Shown: one piece after another, positions 35,855 to 44,201 of the stretch
How positions within the stretch are numbered: the first letter of the stretch is position 1
Layout of the letters: the number at the start of each line of letters is the position of its first letter
Source: Ferrimonas kyonanensis DSM 18153
GTDB taxonomy: Bacteria; Pseudomonadota; Gammaproteobacteria; Enterobacterales; Shewanellaceae
Assembly: GCF_000425405.1 (NCBI RefSeq)
Contig: NZ_AUDJ01000027.1
Span: 1 to 64,000, forward strand
Length of the DNA stretch: 64,000 bases
Direction of reading: 5' to 3'
Made by a program: the position numbers and the translations under genes
The notes under the pieces: model-generated
The model's database searches: none
What the model was told of the DNA's origin: nothing
The model's input: only the letters and a program-made list of their open reading frames with translations

Positions 35855-37099
35855 TTACTGGGCCTTGGCCTGTCCGTGGCTGCGGCGCATCTCTTCGGCT
35901 TTCTCCCTGATCTCCTGCAAGTCCCTGACCATCTCGCTCCAGCCATACCACAATGCGTAGTCCGGGTTGGCATGAAACGCCCCCTGGAAACCGCGCATTC
36001 GATGTTTCAGGTGCATCTCAAACAGCGTTTGTTCGATACTGGTGGGGGCATCATGGAAGGTCAGCAGATCCGGGAACGCCTCGGCGTAAGACTCGGGCTT
36101 GGTCAATACCCCTTCCTGGTACAGGGCGGCAATTTCCCGAATCCCCTCGGCCAGCAGGTGGTCCAGATCCCGAATCAGGGCGTCGGCCTTATCCAGCTCA
36201 GCTTTGGCAAAATTAGCGGAGTGGCAGTCACCGCACACCTTGAGCATCTTGTTGCGTTCGCGATCGAAGTCTTCCTTGGTCAACCTGGCCACATCGGCGG
36301 CCTTAACCACCTCCAGACGTGGTGTCGGCTCGCCTTTGCTATCCAGCACTCCCAATGCCTGCAAAATGGTGATCTGATCGGCTTGCCACTGGGGGTCGTC
36401 GGACAACGGCAGGCGAACGGCCAGGAAACCCCAGGCGGTGCGGACTTCGTGGTCACCATCGACCATATGGCAGGTCTGACAGGTTGGCGCGGGGGTAGAT
36501 TCCGGCAGGGTGCCGTTTTGTTTCAACAGGTAGCGGACCCCGTGCTTGGACGACGACCACATCTCCCACTGTGGATGATCAAACCCCATGTGGCAGGTTT
36601 GGCAGGCCTGAGGTTGGCGCGCTTCTTTCACCGAAAAGGTGTGACGGGTGTGGCAGGCATCGCAGGATGCGTGGCCAAACTGGCTGCCAGCCTGCTTCAG
36701 GGCTGCGATCTCTTCGTCGCTCTTCAGCCCCAGCTTGTGGCAGCCGGTGCAGCCTTTCATCCCCTGATTCAGGGCCATCGGAAGCGCGTGGGTGGTGGGC
36801 ATGGCATTGACCGACGCCCAGGAGAGGGCGTGCTTGCCTTTGGAAAACTGCTCTAACCGTTCGCCATGGCATGCGCCACAGGTATCGGCGGTAATGGTAC
36901 TGAGGTTACCGACGTCATCGGCACTGCTGTGATCGCCTTCGTGACACAGATCGCAGCCGATTTCGTTGTCAAAGTGTCGGCTGTTCTTCCAGTCCTCGAC
37001 GATCAGTGGTGTTACCTTGGCATGGCAAGACTCACAACTCTCCTGTGCCAGTACCAGGCCGGTCAATAGCGAACACACAAGGGCAAATAGGATGCGCAT
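35855..37099 (-). CDS. HAO-like octaheme c-type cytochrome
   Basis: A 414-residue periplasmic protein with a signal peptide (about 1-18). Eight CXXCH motifs occur: CESCH, CDLCH, CGACH, CTGCH, CDACH, CQTCH, CQTCH and CGDCH. Spacing and the C-terminal block FHANPDYALWYGW resemble hydroxylamine-oxidoreductase-family octahemes. In nitrifiers HAO oxidises hydroxylamine through a Tyr-crosslinked P460 heme; related enzymes in anaerobes lack the crosslink and reduce nitrite or hydroxylamine. I cannot place the crosslinking Tyr with certainty, so direction and substrate stay open. The ATG at 37099 has GGAGG five bases upstream. No quinol-oxidising partner gene is adjacent. Confidence 0.8.
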   Translation of the reverse strand: MRILFALVCSLLTGLVLAQESCESCHAKVTPLIVEDWKNSRHFDNEIGCDLCHEGDHSSADDVGNLSTITADTCGACHGERLEQFSKGKHALSWASVNAMPTTHALPMALNQGMKGCTGCHKLGLKSDEEIAALKQAGSQFGHASCDACHTRHTFSVKEARQPQACQTCHMGFDHPQWEMWSSSKHGVRYLLKQNGTLPESTPAPTCQTCHMVDGDHEVRTAWGFLAVRLPLSDDPQWQADQITILQALGVLDSKGEPTPRLEVVKAADVARLTKEDFDRERNKMLKVCGDCHSANFAKAELDKADALIRDLDHLLAEGIREIAALYQEGVLTKPESYAEAFPDLLTFHDAPTSIEQTLFEMHLKHRMRGFQGAFHANPDYALWYGWSEMVRDLQEIREKAEEMRRSHGQAKAQ

Positions 37100-37108
37100 A
37101 CCCGCCTC

Positions 37109-37153
37109 CAAAGCAAAAGGGCCAACTAAACCCTAATCAGCTTAGTTGACCCT
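37109..37153 (-). terminator. Terminator after the pilin gene
   Basis: On the minus strand an 11-base arm pairs (GGGTCAACTAA with TTAGTTGGCCC) across a loop of about 12 bases and is followed by TTTTGCTTT. It lies 27 bases past the pilin stop and just before the octaheme cytochrome. Confidence 0.55.
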
Positions 37154-37179
37154 GATAAAAGTGCGGGTATTTTATCGCC

Positions 37180-37734
37180 CTAACTGCCGTTGCTGTACGA
37201 TGACATTCCAATCTCGGTCTCACCCGTCTCAAGGGTGTAGGTCAGTGTCGGCAGGTCAACACCGGTGGTGTTTTTTTCACCCACGTAAATGTAGTAACAG
37301 GCAGAGGGGCCTGAGCGATACCAGTATTTTATCGGAGTGCTGGTGTCGCCATCGAAACTGCCGTTGGAGGCGGTTCGGGTCTCCAGGTCGGAGTTCAGCA
37401 AACCGGACCACAGTTCGCCGCAGTTGGTGCCGGTCAGGGTGCCGTTGTAATTGGTGCCGGCGGGAAAGCCTTGCTCGTTACTGTCGACATTGCCGTCACC
37501 AAAACTGGCAAGGTTGGTAACGGCGGCCTGGGTGCCGTTGGTCAGCCAGCCACTGTGATACAGCTTCACGGCAGCCCTGAAGTCGGAAAAGGCGGTTTGA
37601 TACACCGCCTGGTGAGCTTCCGGAGTCAGGCTGGTGAGACGGGGAAGGGCAGTCACGGCCAAAATGGCCAGAACGATGATCACTGCCACCAGTTCAATCA
37701 GGGTAAAACCGCGGCTAGGACGGCGGACTAACAT
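37180..37734 (-). CDS. Type IV prepilin-like protein (MSHA/type II secretion class)
   Basis: A 184-residue prepilin. The leader MLVRRPSRG is cut after Gly9 by prepilin peptidase, giving a mature N-terminus FTLIELVAVIIV with Glu at mature position 5. The globular part has a two-cysteine C-terminal region and the Gly/Asn-rich loops of MSHA-type minor pilins. No assembly genes (ATPase, secretin, peptidase) are near, so it is an orphan that probably depends on a system encoded elsewhere. Function could be pilus, secretion or DNA uptake. Confidence 0.8.
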   Translation of the reverse strand: MLVRRPSRGFTLIELVAVIIVLAILAVTALPRLTSLTPEAHQAVYQTAFSDFRAAVKLYHSGWLTNGTQAAVTNLASFGDGNVDSNEQGFPAGTNYNGTLTGTNCGELWSGLLNSDLETRTASNGSFDGDTSTPIKYWYRSGPSACYYIYVGEKNTTGVDLPTLTYTLETGETEIGMSSYSNGS

Positions 37735-37842
37735 TGGCGCCTCGAACAGAAATCTGACTTTAGAGTAAGGGCTCGAATTTTAGACCTGTTCGTAGCCGCT
37801 GTCACCCATGCAGATCACTGTTTTTTAAACGCCTGAAAGAAA

Positions 37843-37867
37843 TAAAGGCTGCCTGAGCAGCCCTTTA
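37843..37867 (-). terminator. Terminator after hsp20
   Basis: Stem TAAAGG-CTGC / GCAG-CCCTTTA with one bulged base and loop CTGA, 14 bases past the hsp20 stop. The minus-strand tail (TTTATTTC) is T-rich. Confidence 0.6.
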
Positions 37868-37880
37868 TAGGTGACTATCA

Positions 37881-38297
37881 CTAGTGCACTTCAACCCGAT
37901 CCGGTACCGTTTGCTTGGGTTCCAGTTTTGGCAGGGTCAGCGACAGCACGCCGTTATCGAAATGGGCGTCGATGTCGGCAACCGTGAGGCCATCACCCAC
38001 CTCGATGTTGCGGATAAACACCCCTTCATGACGTTCTTTTCGAATAAAATGGTTGTCTTCGACTTGATGTTGCTGACGACGACGAGCCTCGATGCGCAGT
38101 ACGCCATCGGCCAGGGTGATGGCCACGTCTTCTTTTTTCACGCCGGGTAAGTCGGCGCTGAGCAGGTAGTGGCCTTGTTGTTCGACAATGTCGATACGTG
38201 GCATACCAAGGGAATTAACGGCCTCATCACTGTGTTCGCGTCGGCGTTCCATCAGTGGCCAGAAGTCAAACAAAGAGTCACGGGGAAACAGATTCAT
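37881..38297 (-). CDS. Hsp20/alpha-crystallin small heat-shock protein
   Basis: A 138-residue protein with a short N-terminal arm, an alpha-crystallin domain (about 35-125; LPGVKKEDVAITLADGVLRIEA) and the DNGVLSLTLPK block. These ATP-independent holdases bind unfolding proteins. The start follows AGGAGGAGAAT. An exact Fnr-consensus palindrome lies 118 bases upstream, which is unusual for this family and suggests control by oxygen as well as, or instead of, heat. Confidence 0.9.
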   Translation of the reverse strand: MNLFPRDSLFDFWPLMERRREHSDEAVNSLGMPRIDIVEQQGHYLLSADLPGVKKEDVAITLADGVLRIEARRRQQHQVEDNHFIRKERHEGVFIRNIEVGDGLTVADIDAHFDNGVLSLTLPKLEPKQTVPDRVEVH

Positions 38298-38415
38298 ATT
38301 CTCCTCCTGTCAGTCCATGGGCGATGCCAGCAATGCGCCGGCTACCGCCGCTGTGATTCCTCATTGCTTATTTTACGCTCGCGGTTTCGCCCCGCGGGTA
38401 AAACTCCGCGCCACA

Positions 38416-38429
38416 TTGATCGTGATCAA
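38416..38429. promoter_or_regulatory. Predicted Fnr/EtrA site upstream of hsp20
   Basis: TTGAT-CGTG-ATCAA is a perfect match to the Fnr consensus. It overlaps a second palindrome, CGTGATC-AA-GATCACG (38421-38436), which could be an alternative site for another regulator. It lies between the MocR gene stop and hsp20. Confidence 0.65.
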
Positions 38430-38447
38430 GATCACGGAGTTGTCGAG

Positions 38448-39857
38448 TCAGCCGGGATTCGAAAACGCCCGGTTCAGTTGCATCAGCGCATCGTAACGGG
38501 GCCCCTGCGGCGAGTGGGCAAAACTCAGCCTGAGATAGTGAGCATATTGACCATTGGCAGAAAACAGGGCGCCGGGTGTAATGACGATGTTGTTTCTGAG
38601 CAGGCTCTGGTAGTGGGCTTTGGTGTCTTGTTCTGGTGCCAGTTCGATCCACAGCGACATGCCGCCTTCAGGTTGGGTGCAGCGAAACGGCACCTGCCAC
38701 TGCTGGTTCAATACCGCCAGCAGGCGATCCCGGTTGTGCTTTAGCTGTTGCCGCTGGTGAACCAGGTGACGCTTAAAATGCCCCTCAGCCATAAAACTGG
38801 CCAGCCCCTCCTGCAACGCCTGGCCACTGGCCAGCTGATTGATCAGTTTCAGGTGCACGATGCGATCATGGTGGCGGCCGCCGCTGATCCAACCAATGCG
38901 CAAATCCCGTGACAGCGACTTTGAAAATGAGCTGCACAGAATGACGCGGCCGTGAGTGTCAAATCGTTTCAGCGGTTCTGGTTGGAAATGAAAGCCAAGG
39001 TCACCGTAGATGTCGTCTTCGATCAGGGTGAAATCGTGGCTTTGGGTCAACTCAACCAGCCGGCGCTTTTCCGCTGCAGGCATGCAGGCCCCGGTCGGCG
39101 TGGCGTAATTGGGGGTAACCACGCAGGCTTTAACGTCCCATTGTTGCAACACCGGTTGCAGGGCATCGGCACTGAGTCCCAGGGTAGGGGACGCGGGCAC
39201 CTCAACCACTTTGAGTTTTAATTGCTGCAGCAGTTGCAGCACCCCATAAAACGCCGGACTCTCCACGGCCACCACGTCCCCGGGCTCACAGCAACTCATC
39301 AATGCCAGAAACAAGCTGTTTTGACAGCCAGAGGTGATGCAGATTTCATTGACGTCAAGGGCACACTGACGACTGCGATAATGGCTGTGTATCTGTTGCC
39401 TCAGTGCCGGATTGCCTTCTGGCCCGGTGTAGTAGAACGCTTTTTGCTTGGGCTGCTGGCGCATGGCGCGTCCAAGGTGGCGATTGAGACGCTCCAGGCT
39501 GGGTTGAGGTTCTGGCAGCGACGCCCAGGGGCACAAGTCAAATGCGGCGCTGCGAGCCATGATTTCATGGAAGATCTCGGGCACCTGGATCAACTGCGGT
39601 GGCTTTTGCACAAAGTGGGCGTGAGTTGCCACGGTGACGTGTTGACGCTGGGCGACAAAATAGCCGCTGCGGGGCCTGGCCTCCACCAGGCCGGCCGCTT
39701 CCAGGGCGTGCAGCGCCTTTTGAACCGAAATTTTGGCAACTCGATGCTGCTGGCTAAGTTGTCGAATCGACGGCAGCCGATCGCCGGGCAACCACTCTGC
39801 AGAGTGGATGCGTTCACTCAGTGAGCTGGCCAGTTGTTGGTACAGAAACTTGGACAT
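38448..39857 (-). CDS. MocR/PdxR-type GntR regulator with aminotransferase domain
   Basis: A 469-residue protein. The N-terminal GntR winged helix (about 1-75; LPSIRQLSQQHRVAKISVQKAL) is joined to a fold-type I PLP domain (about 110-465). The PLP-binding Lys sits in SSFSKSLSRDLRIGW, and the substrate-side Asp in EDDIYGDL. MocR proteins use PLP or amino-acid adducts as signals for vitamin B6, GABA or taurine genes. It is divergent from ccoG with 113 bases between the starts, but a link to ccoG is not expected from known biology. Target genes unknown. Confidence 0.87.
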   Translation of the reverse strand: MSKFLYQQLASSLSERIHSAEWLPGDRLPSIRQLSQQHRVAKISVQKALHALEAAGLVEARPRSGYFVAQRQHVTVATHAHFVQKPPQLIQVPEIFHEIMARSAAFDLCPWASLPEPQPSLERLNRHLGRAMRQQPKQKAFYYTGPEGNPALRQQIHSHYRSRQCALDVNEICITSGCQNSLFLALMSCCEPGDVVAVESPAFYGVLQLLQQLKLKVVEVPASPTLGLSADALQPVLQQWDVKACVVTPNYATPTGACMPAAEKRRLVELTQSHDFTLIEDDIYGDLGFHFQPEPLKRFDTHGRVILCSSFSKSLSRDLRIGWISGGRHHDRIVHLKLINQLASGQALQEGLASFMAEGHFKRHLVHQRQQLKHNRDRLLAVLNQQWQVPFRCTQPEGGMSLWIELAPEQDTKAHYQSLLRNNIVITPGALFSANGQYAHYLRLSFAHSPQGPRYDALMQLNRAFSNPG

Positions 39858-39970
39858 GCTGATGCCTCGAGGCGTTCAATCTGTACCTATTATATTTTAT
39901 TTTGTTGTATCTATGAATGACAAGCAGGGTCAGTACACTCTCGCCAGGTTCAGCACTTTCTGGAGTCACA

Positions 39971-41332
39971 GTGAAACCCTTACCCACGTCAAATCAAAGG
40001 ATTATTTTCAGGAGCGGTGTCTCCGAGGGCAAAATCTACATCAGAGAGCAACAGGGCAGGCTGCAACGGATACGCCGGGGCTTGAATGTCGGCCTCATCG
40101 GTCTGTTTATGCTGCTGCCGCTGCTGCAGTATCAGGGTCATCAGGCGATACTGATCGATCTGGCTCAGCAGCGATTGGATCTGTTTTCGCTGTCTCTGTT
40201 CCCCCAGGATCTCATGATCGTGGCGTTGCTGTTCATTCTGGCCGCGTTCTTGCTGTTTACTGCCACCAAGTTGTACGGTCGCATCTGGTGCGGGTTCAGT
40301 TGCCCACAAACGGTGTGGACCCTGATGTTTAACTGGCTCGAACGCCGAGTCGAAGGTTCTCACAGCCACAGCCGAGCCTTGGACGCTCAGCCCTGGAGTG
40401 GCCAAAAGCTTGCCAAGAAGGGGGTCAAGCACGCTTTGTGGCTGGCCTTGTCACTGGCTTCCGGTCTGACCTTTGTGTCCTATTTCGTGCCGGTGTCTGA
40501 GTTGTATCCGGCCTTTTTCAGTTTGGATGCTTCGTTAACCGTGCAGGCGTGGGTAGGTTTTTTCACACTGTGCACCTATGTTAACGCCGGGTGGTTACGG
40601 GATAAGGTGTGCCAGCACATCTGCCCTTACGCGCGATTCCAATCGGCGATGTTCGATGACAATACCCGTTTGCTCGCCTACGACGCCGCTCGTGGAGAGT
40701 CTCGAGGTCCAAGGAAGCGGGGCCAGAAACCGTCTGCCTCGCAGGGGGATTGCGTCGACTGTGATCTGTGCGTTCAGGTATGCCCGGTGGGCATCGACAT
40801 TCGAGACGGGCTACAGTATCCCTGCATCAGTTGTGGCCTGTGCATCGACGCCTGTGATCAGACCATGGCGCGCTTTAACTATGCCAGAGGCCTGATTCGA
40901 TTCACCTCGTCGCGCAAGGGCGGGCGTTCCGTTAGCGGCTATCTGGGCTACGGGGTCGGGGTCTTGCTGACGGTGGTGGCCATCATGGCCTGGGCCAACG
41001 CCCGAACCAGTTTTGAGGTCAATGTGATTCGTGATCGTCAGGCCCTGTACCGGATCAACAATCAGGGCTTTGCTGAGAATACCTACAAATTTAAGGCGCT
41101 TAACAAAACTCAGCAGCCGCGAACCTACGGCATCATCGTTCAGGGCGTCTACGGACTGAGCATCGAAGGGGAGGCCTACATGACGGTGGCCCCGGGGCAA
41201 CACCAGACCCACGTGCTGACCGTGGCGCTGACGGAAGACGCCCAAAAGGGGCAAACTCCAATTCGATTCGTGGTCGTGGATGTCAAAACCGGCGAGCACC
41301 TGTTCCGCAAATCCAGCTTCTATGCCGGCTAA
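39971..41332 (+). CDS. ccoG: Cytochrome c oxidase accessory protein CcoG (FixG/RdxA)
   Basis: A 453-residue membrane iron-sulfur protein if started at the GTG at 39971, which has GGAG five bases upstream; an ATG at 39917 would add 18 residues without a good site. Several membrane segments (about 40-60, 85-105, 160-180, 190-215 and 335-355) surround WCGFSCPQTVW and two ferredoxin-type clusters (CVDCDLCVQVCP and CISCGLCIDACD). CcoG reduces copper for cbb3 oxidase assembly. It is separated by about 15 kb from the ccoNOQP-HIS locus. A bidirectional terminator follows. Confidence 0.92.
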   Translation: MKPLPTSNQRIIFRSGVSEGKIYIREQQGRLQRIRRGLNVGLIGLFMLLPLLQYQGHQAILIDLAQQRLDLFSLSLFPQDLMIVALLFILAAFLLFTATKLYGRIWCGFSCPQTVWTLMFNWLERRVEGSHSHSRALDAQPWSGQKLAKKGVKHALWLALSLASGLTFVSYFVPVSELYPAFFSLDASLTVQAWVGFFTLCTYVNAGWLRDKVCQHICPYARFQSAMFDDNTRLLAYDAARGESRGPRKRGQKPSASQGDCVDCDLCVQVCPVGIDIRDGLQYPCISCGLCIDACDQTMARFNYARGLIRFTSSRKGGRSVSGYLGYGVGVLLTVVAIMAWANARTSFEVNVIRDRQALYRINNQGFAENTYKFKALNKTQQPRTYGIIVQGVYGLSIEGEAYMTVAPGQHQTHVLTVALTEDAQKGQTPIRFVVVDVKTGEHLFRKSSFYAG

Positions 41333-41340
41333 CCGGCAAC

Positions 41341-41371
41341 AAAAAAGCCCGCACATCTCTGTGCGGGCTTT
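41341..41371. terminator. Terminator shared by ccoG and the second tRNA pair
   Basis: Stem AAAGCCCGCAC / GTGCGGGCTTT with a 6-base loop and T-runs on both strands. It ends ccoG from the left and the tRNA-Val transcript from the right. Confidence 0.85.
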
Positions 41372-41378
41372 CGGAATG

Positions 41379-41455
41379 TGGTACAACCGAGTGGATTTGA
41401 ACCACCGACCCCTACCATGTCAAGGTAGTGCTCTAACCAACTGAGCTACGGTTGT
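41379..41455 (-). tRNA. tRNA-Val (GAC), copy 3
   Basis: 77 bases with CCA; acceptor ACAACCG / CGGTTGT and anticodon loop TTGACAT (GAC). Body differs from the other three copies in the acceptor and in the anticodon stem (CTACC / GGTAG). Confidence 0.95.
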
Positions 41456-41460
41456 ATCGC

Positions 41461-41537
41461 TGGTGCGTCTGAGTGGACTCGAACCACCGACTTCCACCAT
41501 GTCAAGGTGACACTCTAACCAGCTGAGTTACAGACGC
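41461..41537 (-). tRNA. tRNA-Val (GAC), copy 4
   Basis: 77 bases with CCA, identical base for base to copy 1 at 31712-31788. Upstream member of the second pair, five bases from copy 3. Confidence 0.95.
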
Positions 41538-41649
41538 ATCTCGCTAAGCGATGGCTAGATACTAGGGGTAGACGCGGTCATTGACAACCCCAATGTTCAG
41601 GTTAAGTGTCTGTTTGACTAAACATTGTCCTCGAAAGGTCGAATTTGCA

Positions 41650-43014
41650 TCAGTGTGCTAACTCGGCCGCCAACCGCAGCCGCCGTTGAATCACCACCAA
41701 GCGCCATTTCAATAACAGAGCGGCGGTAGACAGGCCACTGATGAATCCGATCCAGAATCCGGCGGCGCCCATGGGGGCGACCAGCCAGTCGGTCAGTCCC
41801 AGCACCAGGCCGGTGGACAACCCCACGCCCCAGTAGGAAAACAGTGAGATCCACAGCAGGGCGGTGGTGTCTTTATAGCCTCGTAAACTGGCCGCAGCCA
41901 CTACCTGTACCGTATCGGAGAACTGATAGATGGCACACAGGAACATCAGCTGACCGGCCAACAGCAATACCGCCGGATCCGAGCTGTACAGCTGCGCAAT
42001 CGCATCCCGGGCGAGGACAGTGAAACTGGCGGTGATCAAGGCGATGACCAGGCCGACCTGCAGGCCAAGCCGCGCCACTAACGCCGCAGTCTCGGGCTTA
42101 TCCTGGCCCAGGTAGTAACCGACACGAATGGTGACCGCCATGCCCAGGGCCAGCGGCAGCATGAACACCAACCCGGAGAAGTTGGCGGCGACCTGGTGGC
42201 CGGCAACGGTGATCGCCCCCAGCGGCGCGATGGCCACGGCGACAATGGCAAACAGCGTTACCTCGAAGAACAACGCCAGGGCAATGGGCAAGCCCAGACC
42301 AAAAATCGCTTTTTGAGTGTCACCGTCCACCTTGCCCCATTGGCTGAACATCTTCATGTGACGGAATTTCTTGGCCCAGGCCACATAGGCGGCCATCGAC
42401 AGGAACATCGCCCAGAACACAATGGCCGTGGCCACGCCACAGCCAGCGCCGCCCATGGCGGGAAAGCCCAGGTGACCGTAGATCATGACGTAGTTGGCAG
42501 GAATGTTCACCGCCAGGCCGATGAAACCGATGATCATCGATGGCAGGGTCCAGGACAGGCCTTCACTGAAATTTCTTAACACCTGAAACAGCAAAAAGGG
42601 CGGGGCACCCCACAAAACCGCTTCAATGTAGCCCTGACTGAGCGCAAACAGCTGCGGTTCCAGATCCATCTGTGCTAAAACCCAGTTAGCCTGGCTGAAA
42701 ACCCCCATAGCGATCACACCGCACAGCAGGGCCATGTAGATTCCCTGGTGGACCAGCGGACGAATTTTCTGTTCTTGCTTGGCGCCATGCAGATGCGCCA
42801 CCATAGGGGTCAACGCCATTAATATGCCGGCGAAGAATAAGATGGTCGGTAGCCAGATGCTGGTGCCGATGGCCACCGCGGCCATGTCGGAGGCACTGAC
42901 CCGACCAGCCATGACGGTATCGATAAAACCCATCATGGTCTGAGCCAGTTGAGCGGCGAGAACGGGTAGAGCTAGGCGTATAAGGCTTTTTACCTGATAG
43001 AGGCGACTGTGCAT
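41650..43014 (-). CDS. norM: MATE-family multidrug efflux pump NorM
   Basis: A 454-residue membrane protein with twelve predicted segments and the MATE start LALPVLAAQLAQTMMGFIDT. Exports cationic drugs or dyes in exchange for sodium or protons. It is divergent from riboflavin synthase with 37 bases between the starts, an arrangement also seen in E. coli (mdtK/ribC). Length is normal for NorM. Confidence 0.92.
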   Translation of the reverse strand: MHSRLYQVKSLIRLALPVLAAQLAQTMMGFIDTVMAGRVSASDMAAVAIGTSIWLPTILFFAGILMALTPMVAHLHGAKQEQKIRPLVHQGIYMALLCGVIAMGVFSQANWVLAQMDLEPQLFALSQGYIEAVLWGAPPFLLFQVLRNFSEGLSWTLPSMIIGFIGLAVNIPANYVMIYGHLGFPAMGGAGCGVATAIVFWAMFLSMAAYVAWAKKFRHMKMFSQWGKVDGDTQKAIFGLGLPIALALFFEVTLFAIVAVAIAPLGAITVAGHQVAANFSGLVFMLPLALGMAVTIRVGYYLGQDKPETAALVARLGLQVGLVIALITASFTVLARDAIAQLYSSDPAVLLLAGQLMFLCAIYQFSDTVQVVAAASLRGYKDTTALLWISLFSYWGVGLSTGLVLGLTDWLVAPMGAAGFWIGFISGLSTAALLLKWRLVVIQRRLRLAAELAH

Positions 43015-43051
43015 ATTGTACGGTCCGGTACGACTGAATTATTGGAGTTAT

Positions 43052-43666
43052 ATGTTTACTGGAATTGTTCAGACCAAAGCGCGAGTAGCGGCCATTACTG
43101 AGAAGGATAGACTACGTACTTTTGCAGTACAGATACCTGAGGCCTTCAGAAAGGAATTGGTGGTGGGCGCCAGCGTGGCCCACAACGGTGTGTGTTTGAC
43201 CGTTACTGAACTGGATGATGATAAAGTCTTTTTTGATGTAATGGAAGAGACACTTAGGGTCACCAATCTTAAGGATCTCGGCGCCGGCGACCACGTCAAT
43301 ATCGAGCGTTCCCTGGTATTCGGAAAGGAGGTCGGCGGCCATGTGGTGTCCGGTCACGTTCACACCCTGGCCCGCATCACCGCCATCGACAAGACCGACA
43401 CCAACTGCACCTTCAGCCTGGCAGTGGATTCCAGCTGGATGAAGTACATTCTGCATAAAGGCTTTGTCGCCATCGATGGCTGCAGCCTGACGGTCGGCAA
43501 CACCAAAGAGGATGGCTTTGACATTCACCTTATTCCCGAGACCCTGGCGGTGACTACCCTGGGTGAGCGCCGAGTCGGCGATGAACTCAATATTGAAATC
43601 GACAGCCAGACACAGGCGATCGTCGACACCGTTGAGCGGGTGCTGTCCCAGCGCGGCCTGAGCTGA
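43052..43666 (+). CDS. ribC: Riboflavin synthase, alpha subunit
   Basis: A 204-residue protein starting MFTGIVQTKARV, the universal N-terminus of this enzyme; the upstream extension to 43016 is rejected. Two similar lumazine-binding halves (about 1-97 and 98-200) each hold a VNIE/LNIE-type motif and a GHVVSGHVH block. It converts two molecules of dimethylribityl-lumazine to riboflavin. GGAG lies seven bases upstream. Some databases call this gene ribE. Confidence 0.95.
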   Translation: MFTGIVQTKARVAAITEKDRLRTFAVQIPEAFRKELVVGASVAHNGVCLTVTELDDDKVFFDVMEETLRVTNLKDLGAGDHVNIERSLVFGKEVGGHVVSGHVHTLARITAIDKTDTNCTFSLAVDSSWMKYILHKGFVAIDGCSLTVGNTKEDGFDIHLIPETLAVTTLGERRVGDELNIEIDSQTQAIVDTVERVLSQRGLS

Positions 43667-43672
43667 ACCGAG

Positions 43673-43879
43673 TTAATACAGCTGTTCGTCGTCACCGTCG
43701 ACGAACAGCTTTAGTGACTGTTTTTGCTCGTCGATCCACAACTGCAAGTGGATGGCATTGCAGCAGGCCTGACAATCTTCGTAATACTCCTGATCGCCAC
43801 CACTGGCGTCCACCGACACCGAGGTCTGAGATCCGCAGTGCGGACACTGAATGCTTTTGTAGAAGGCATCGGTTCGCAT
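43673..43879 (-). CDS. CPXCG-motif cysteine-rich small protein
   Basis: A 68-residue acidic protein. CPHCG near residue 12 and CQACC near 37 form a likely zinc ribbon, matching the CPXCG-motif family of unknown function. The ATG at 43879 has GGGAG upstream; the longer frame to 44011 has none of the family sequence. It ends seven bases from the stop of riboflavin synthase, convergent with it. Confidence 0.8.
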   Translation of the reverse strand: MRTDAFYKSIQCPHCGSQTSVSVDASGGDQEYYEDCQACCNAIHLQLWIDEQKQSLKLFVDGDDEQLY

Positions 43880-44201
43880 GGCCGTACTCCCGTCTGTGGC
43901 TCCTTTCGCAAGTGTAAGCCATAGCCGCCACCTCCACCGCACAATCGACGCTTTGTGGCGTACTTTCGCACTGGCGGAGGACGAAACTGCCGGTAAATCA
44001 AGGTTTGGCAAGCTAAAGGGTTTGTAAACCCACCTTCAGATTCCTATACTACGCTTTCGCCGGCACCCTGGGTTGCACTGCGCTGCTCTGTTTACCCCGT
44101 AAGGTAGATACCAGACGCATCGGATAACTCACGGAATTGCCGCCTTATTTTACTATTCAAACATGTGATCTTTTGTGTGGATCACCACTGTGGAGAGTCC
44201 T
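43880..44201 (+). promoter_or_regulatory. thrS promoter and leader region
   Basis: 322 bases without a gene. It should hold the start of the CPXCG gene's promoter and the thrS promoter and leader. The only clear structure is the hairpin at 44165-44185 just before the thrS ribosome site. Confidence 0.45.
44165..44185 (+). promoter_or_regulatory. Hairpin before thrS, possible translational operator
   Basis: Perfect 6-bp stem GTGATC / GATCAC with a 9-base loop TTTTGTGTG, six bases before the GGAG of thrS. In E. coli, ThrRS represses its own mRNA by binding an anticodon-like hairpin upstream of the start. The loop here contains TGT, which equals the UGU anticodon of tRNA-Thr. Operator function is inferred. 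Confidence 0.35.
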
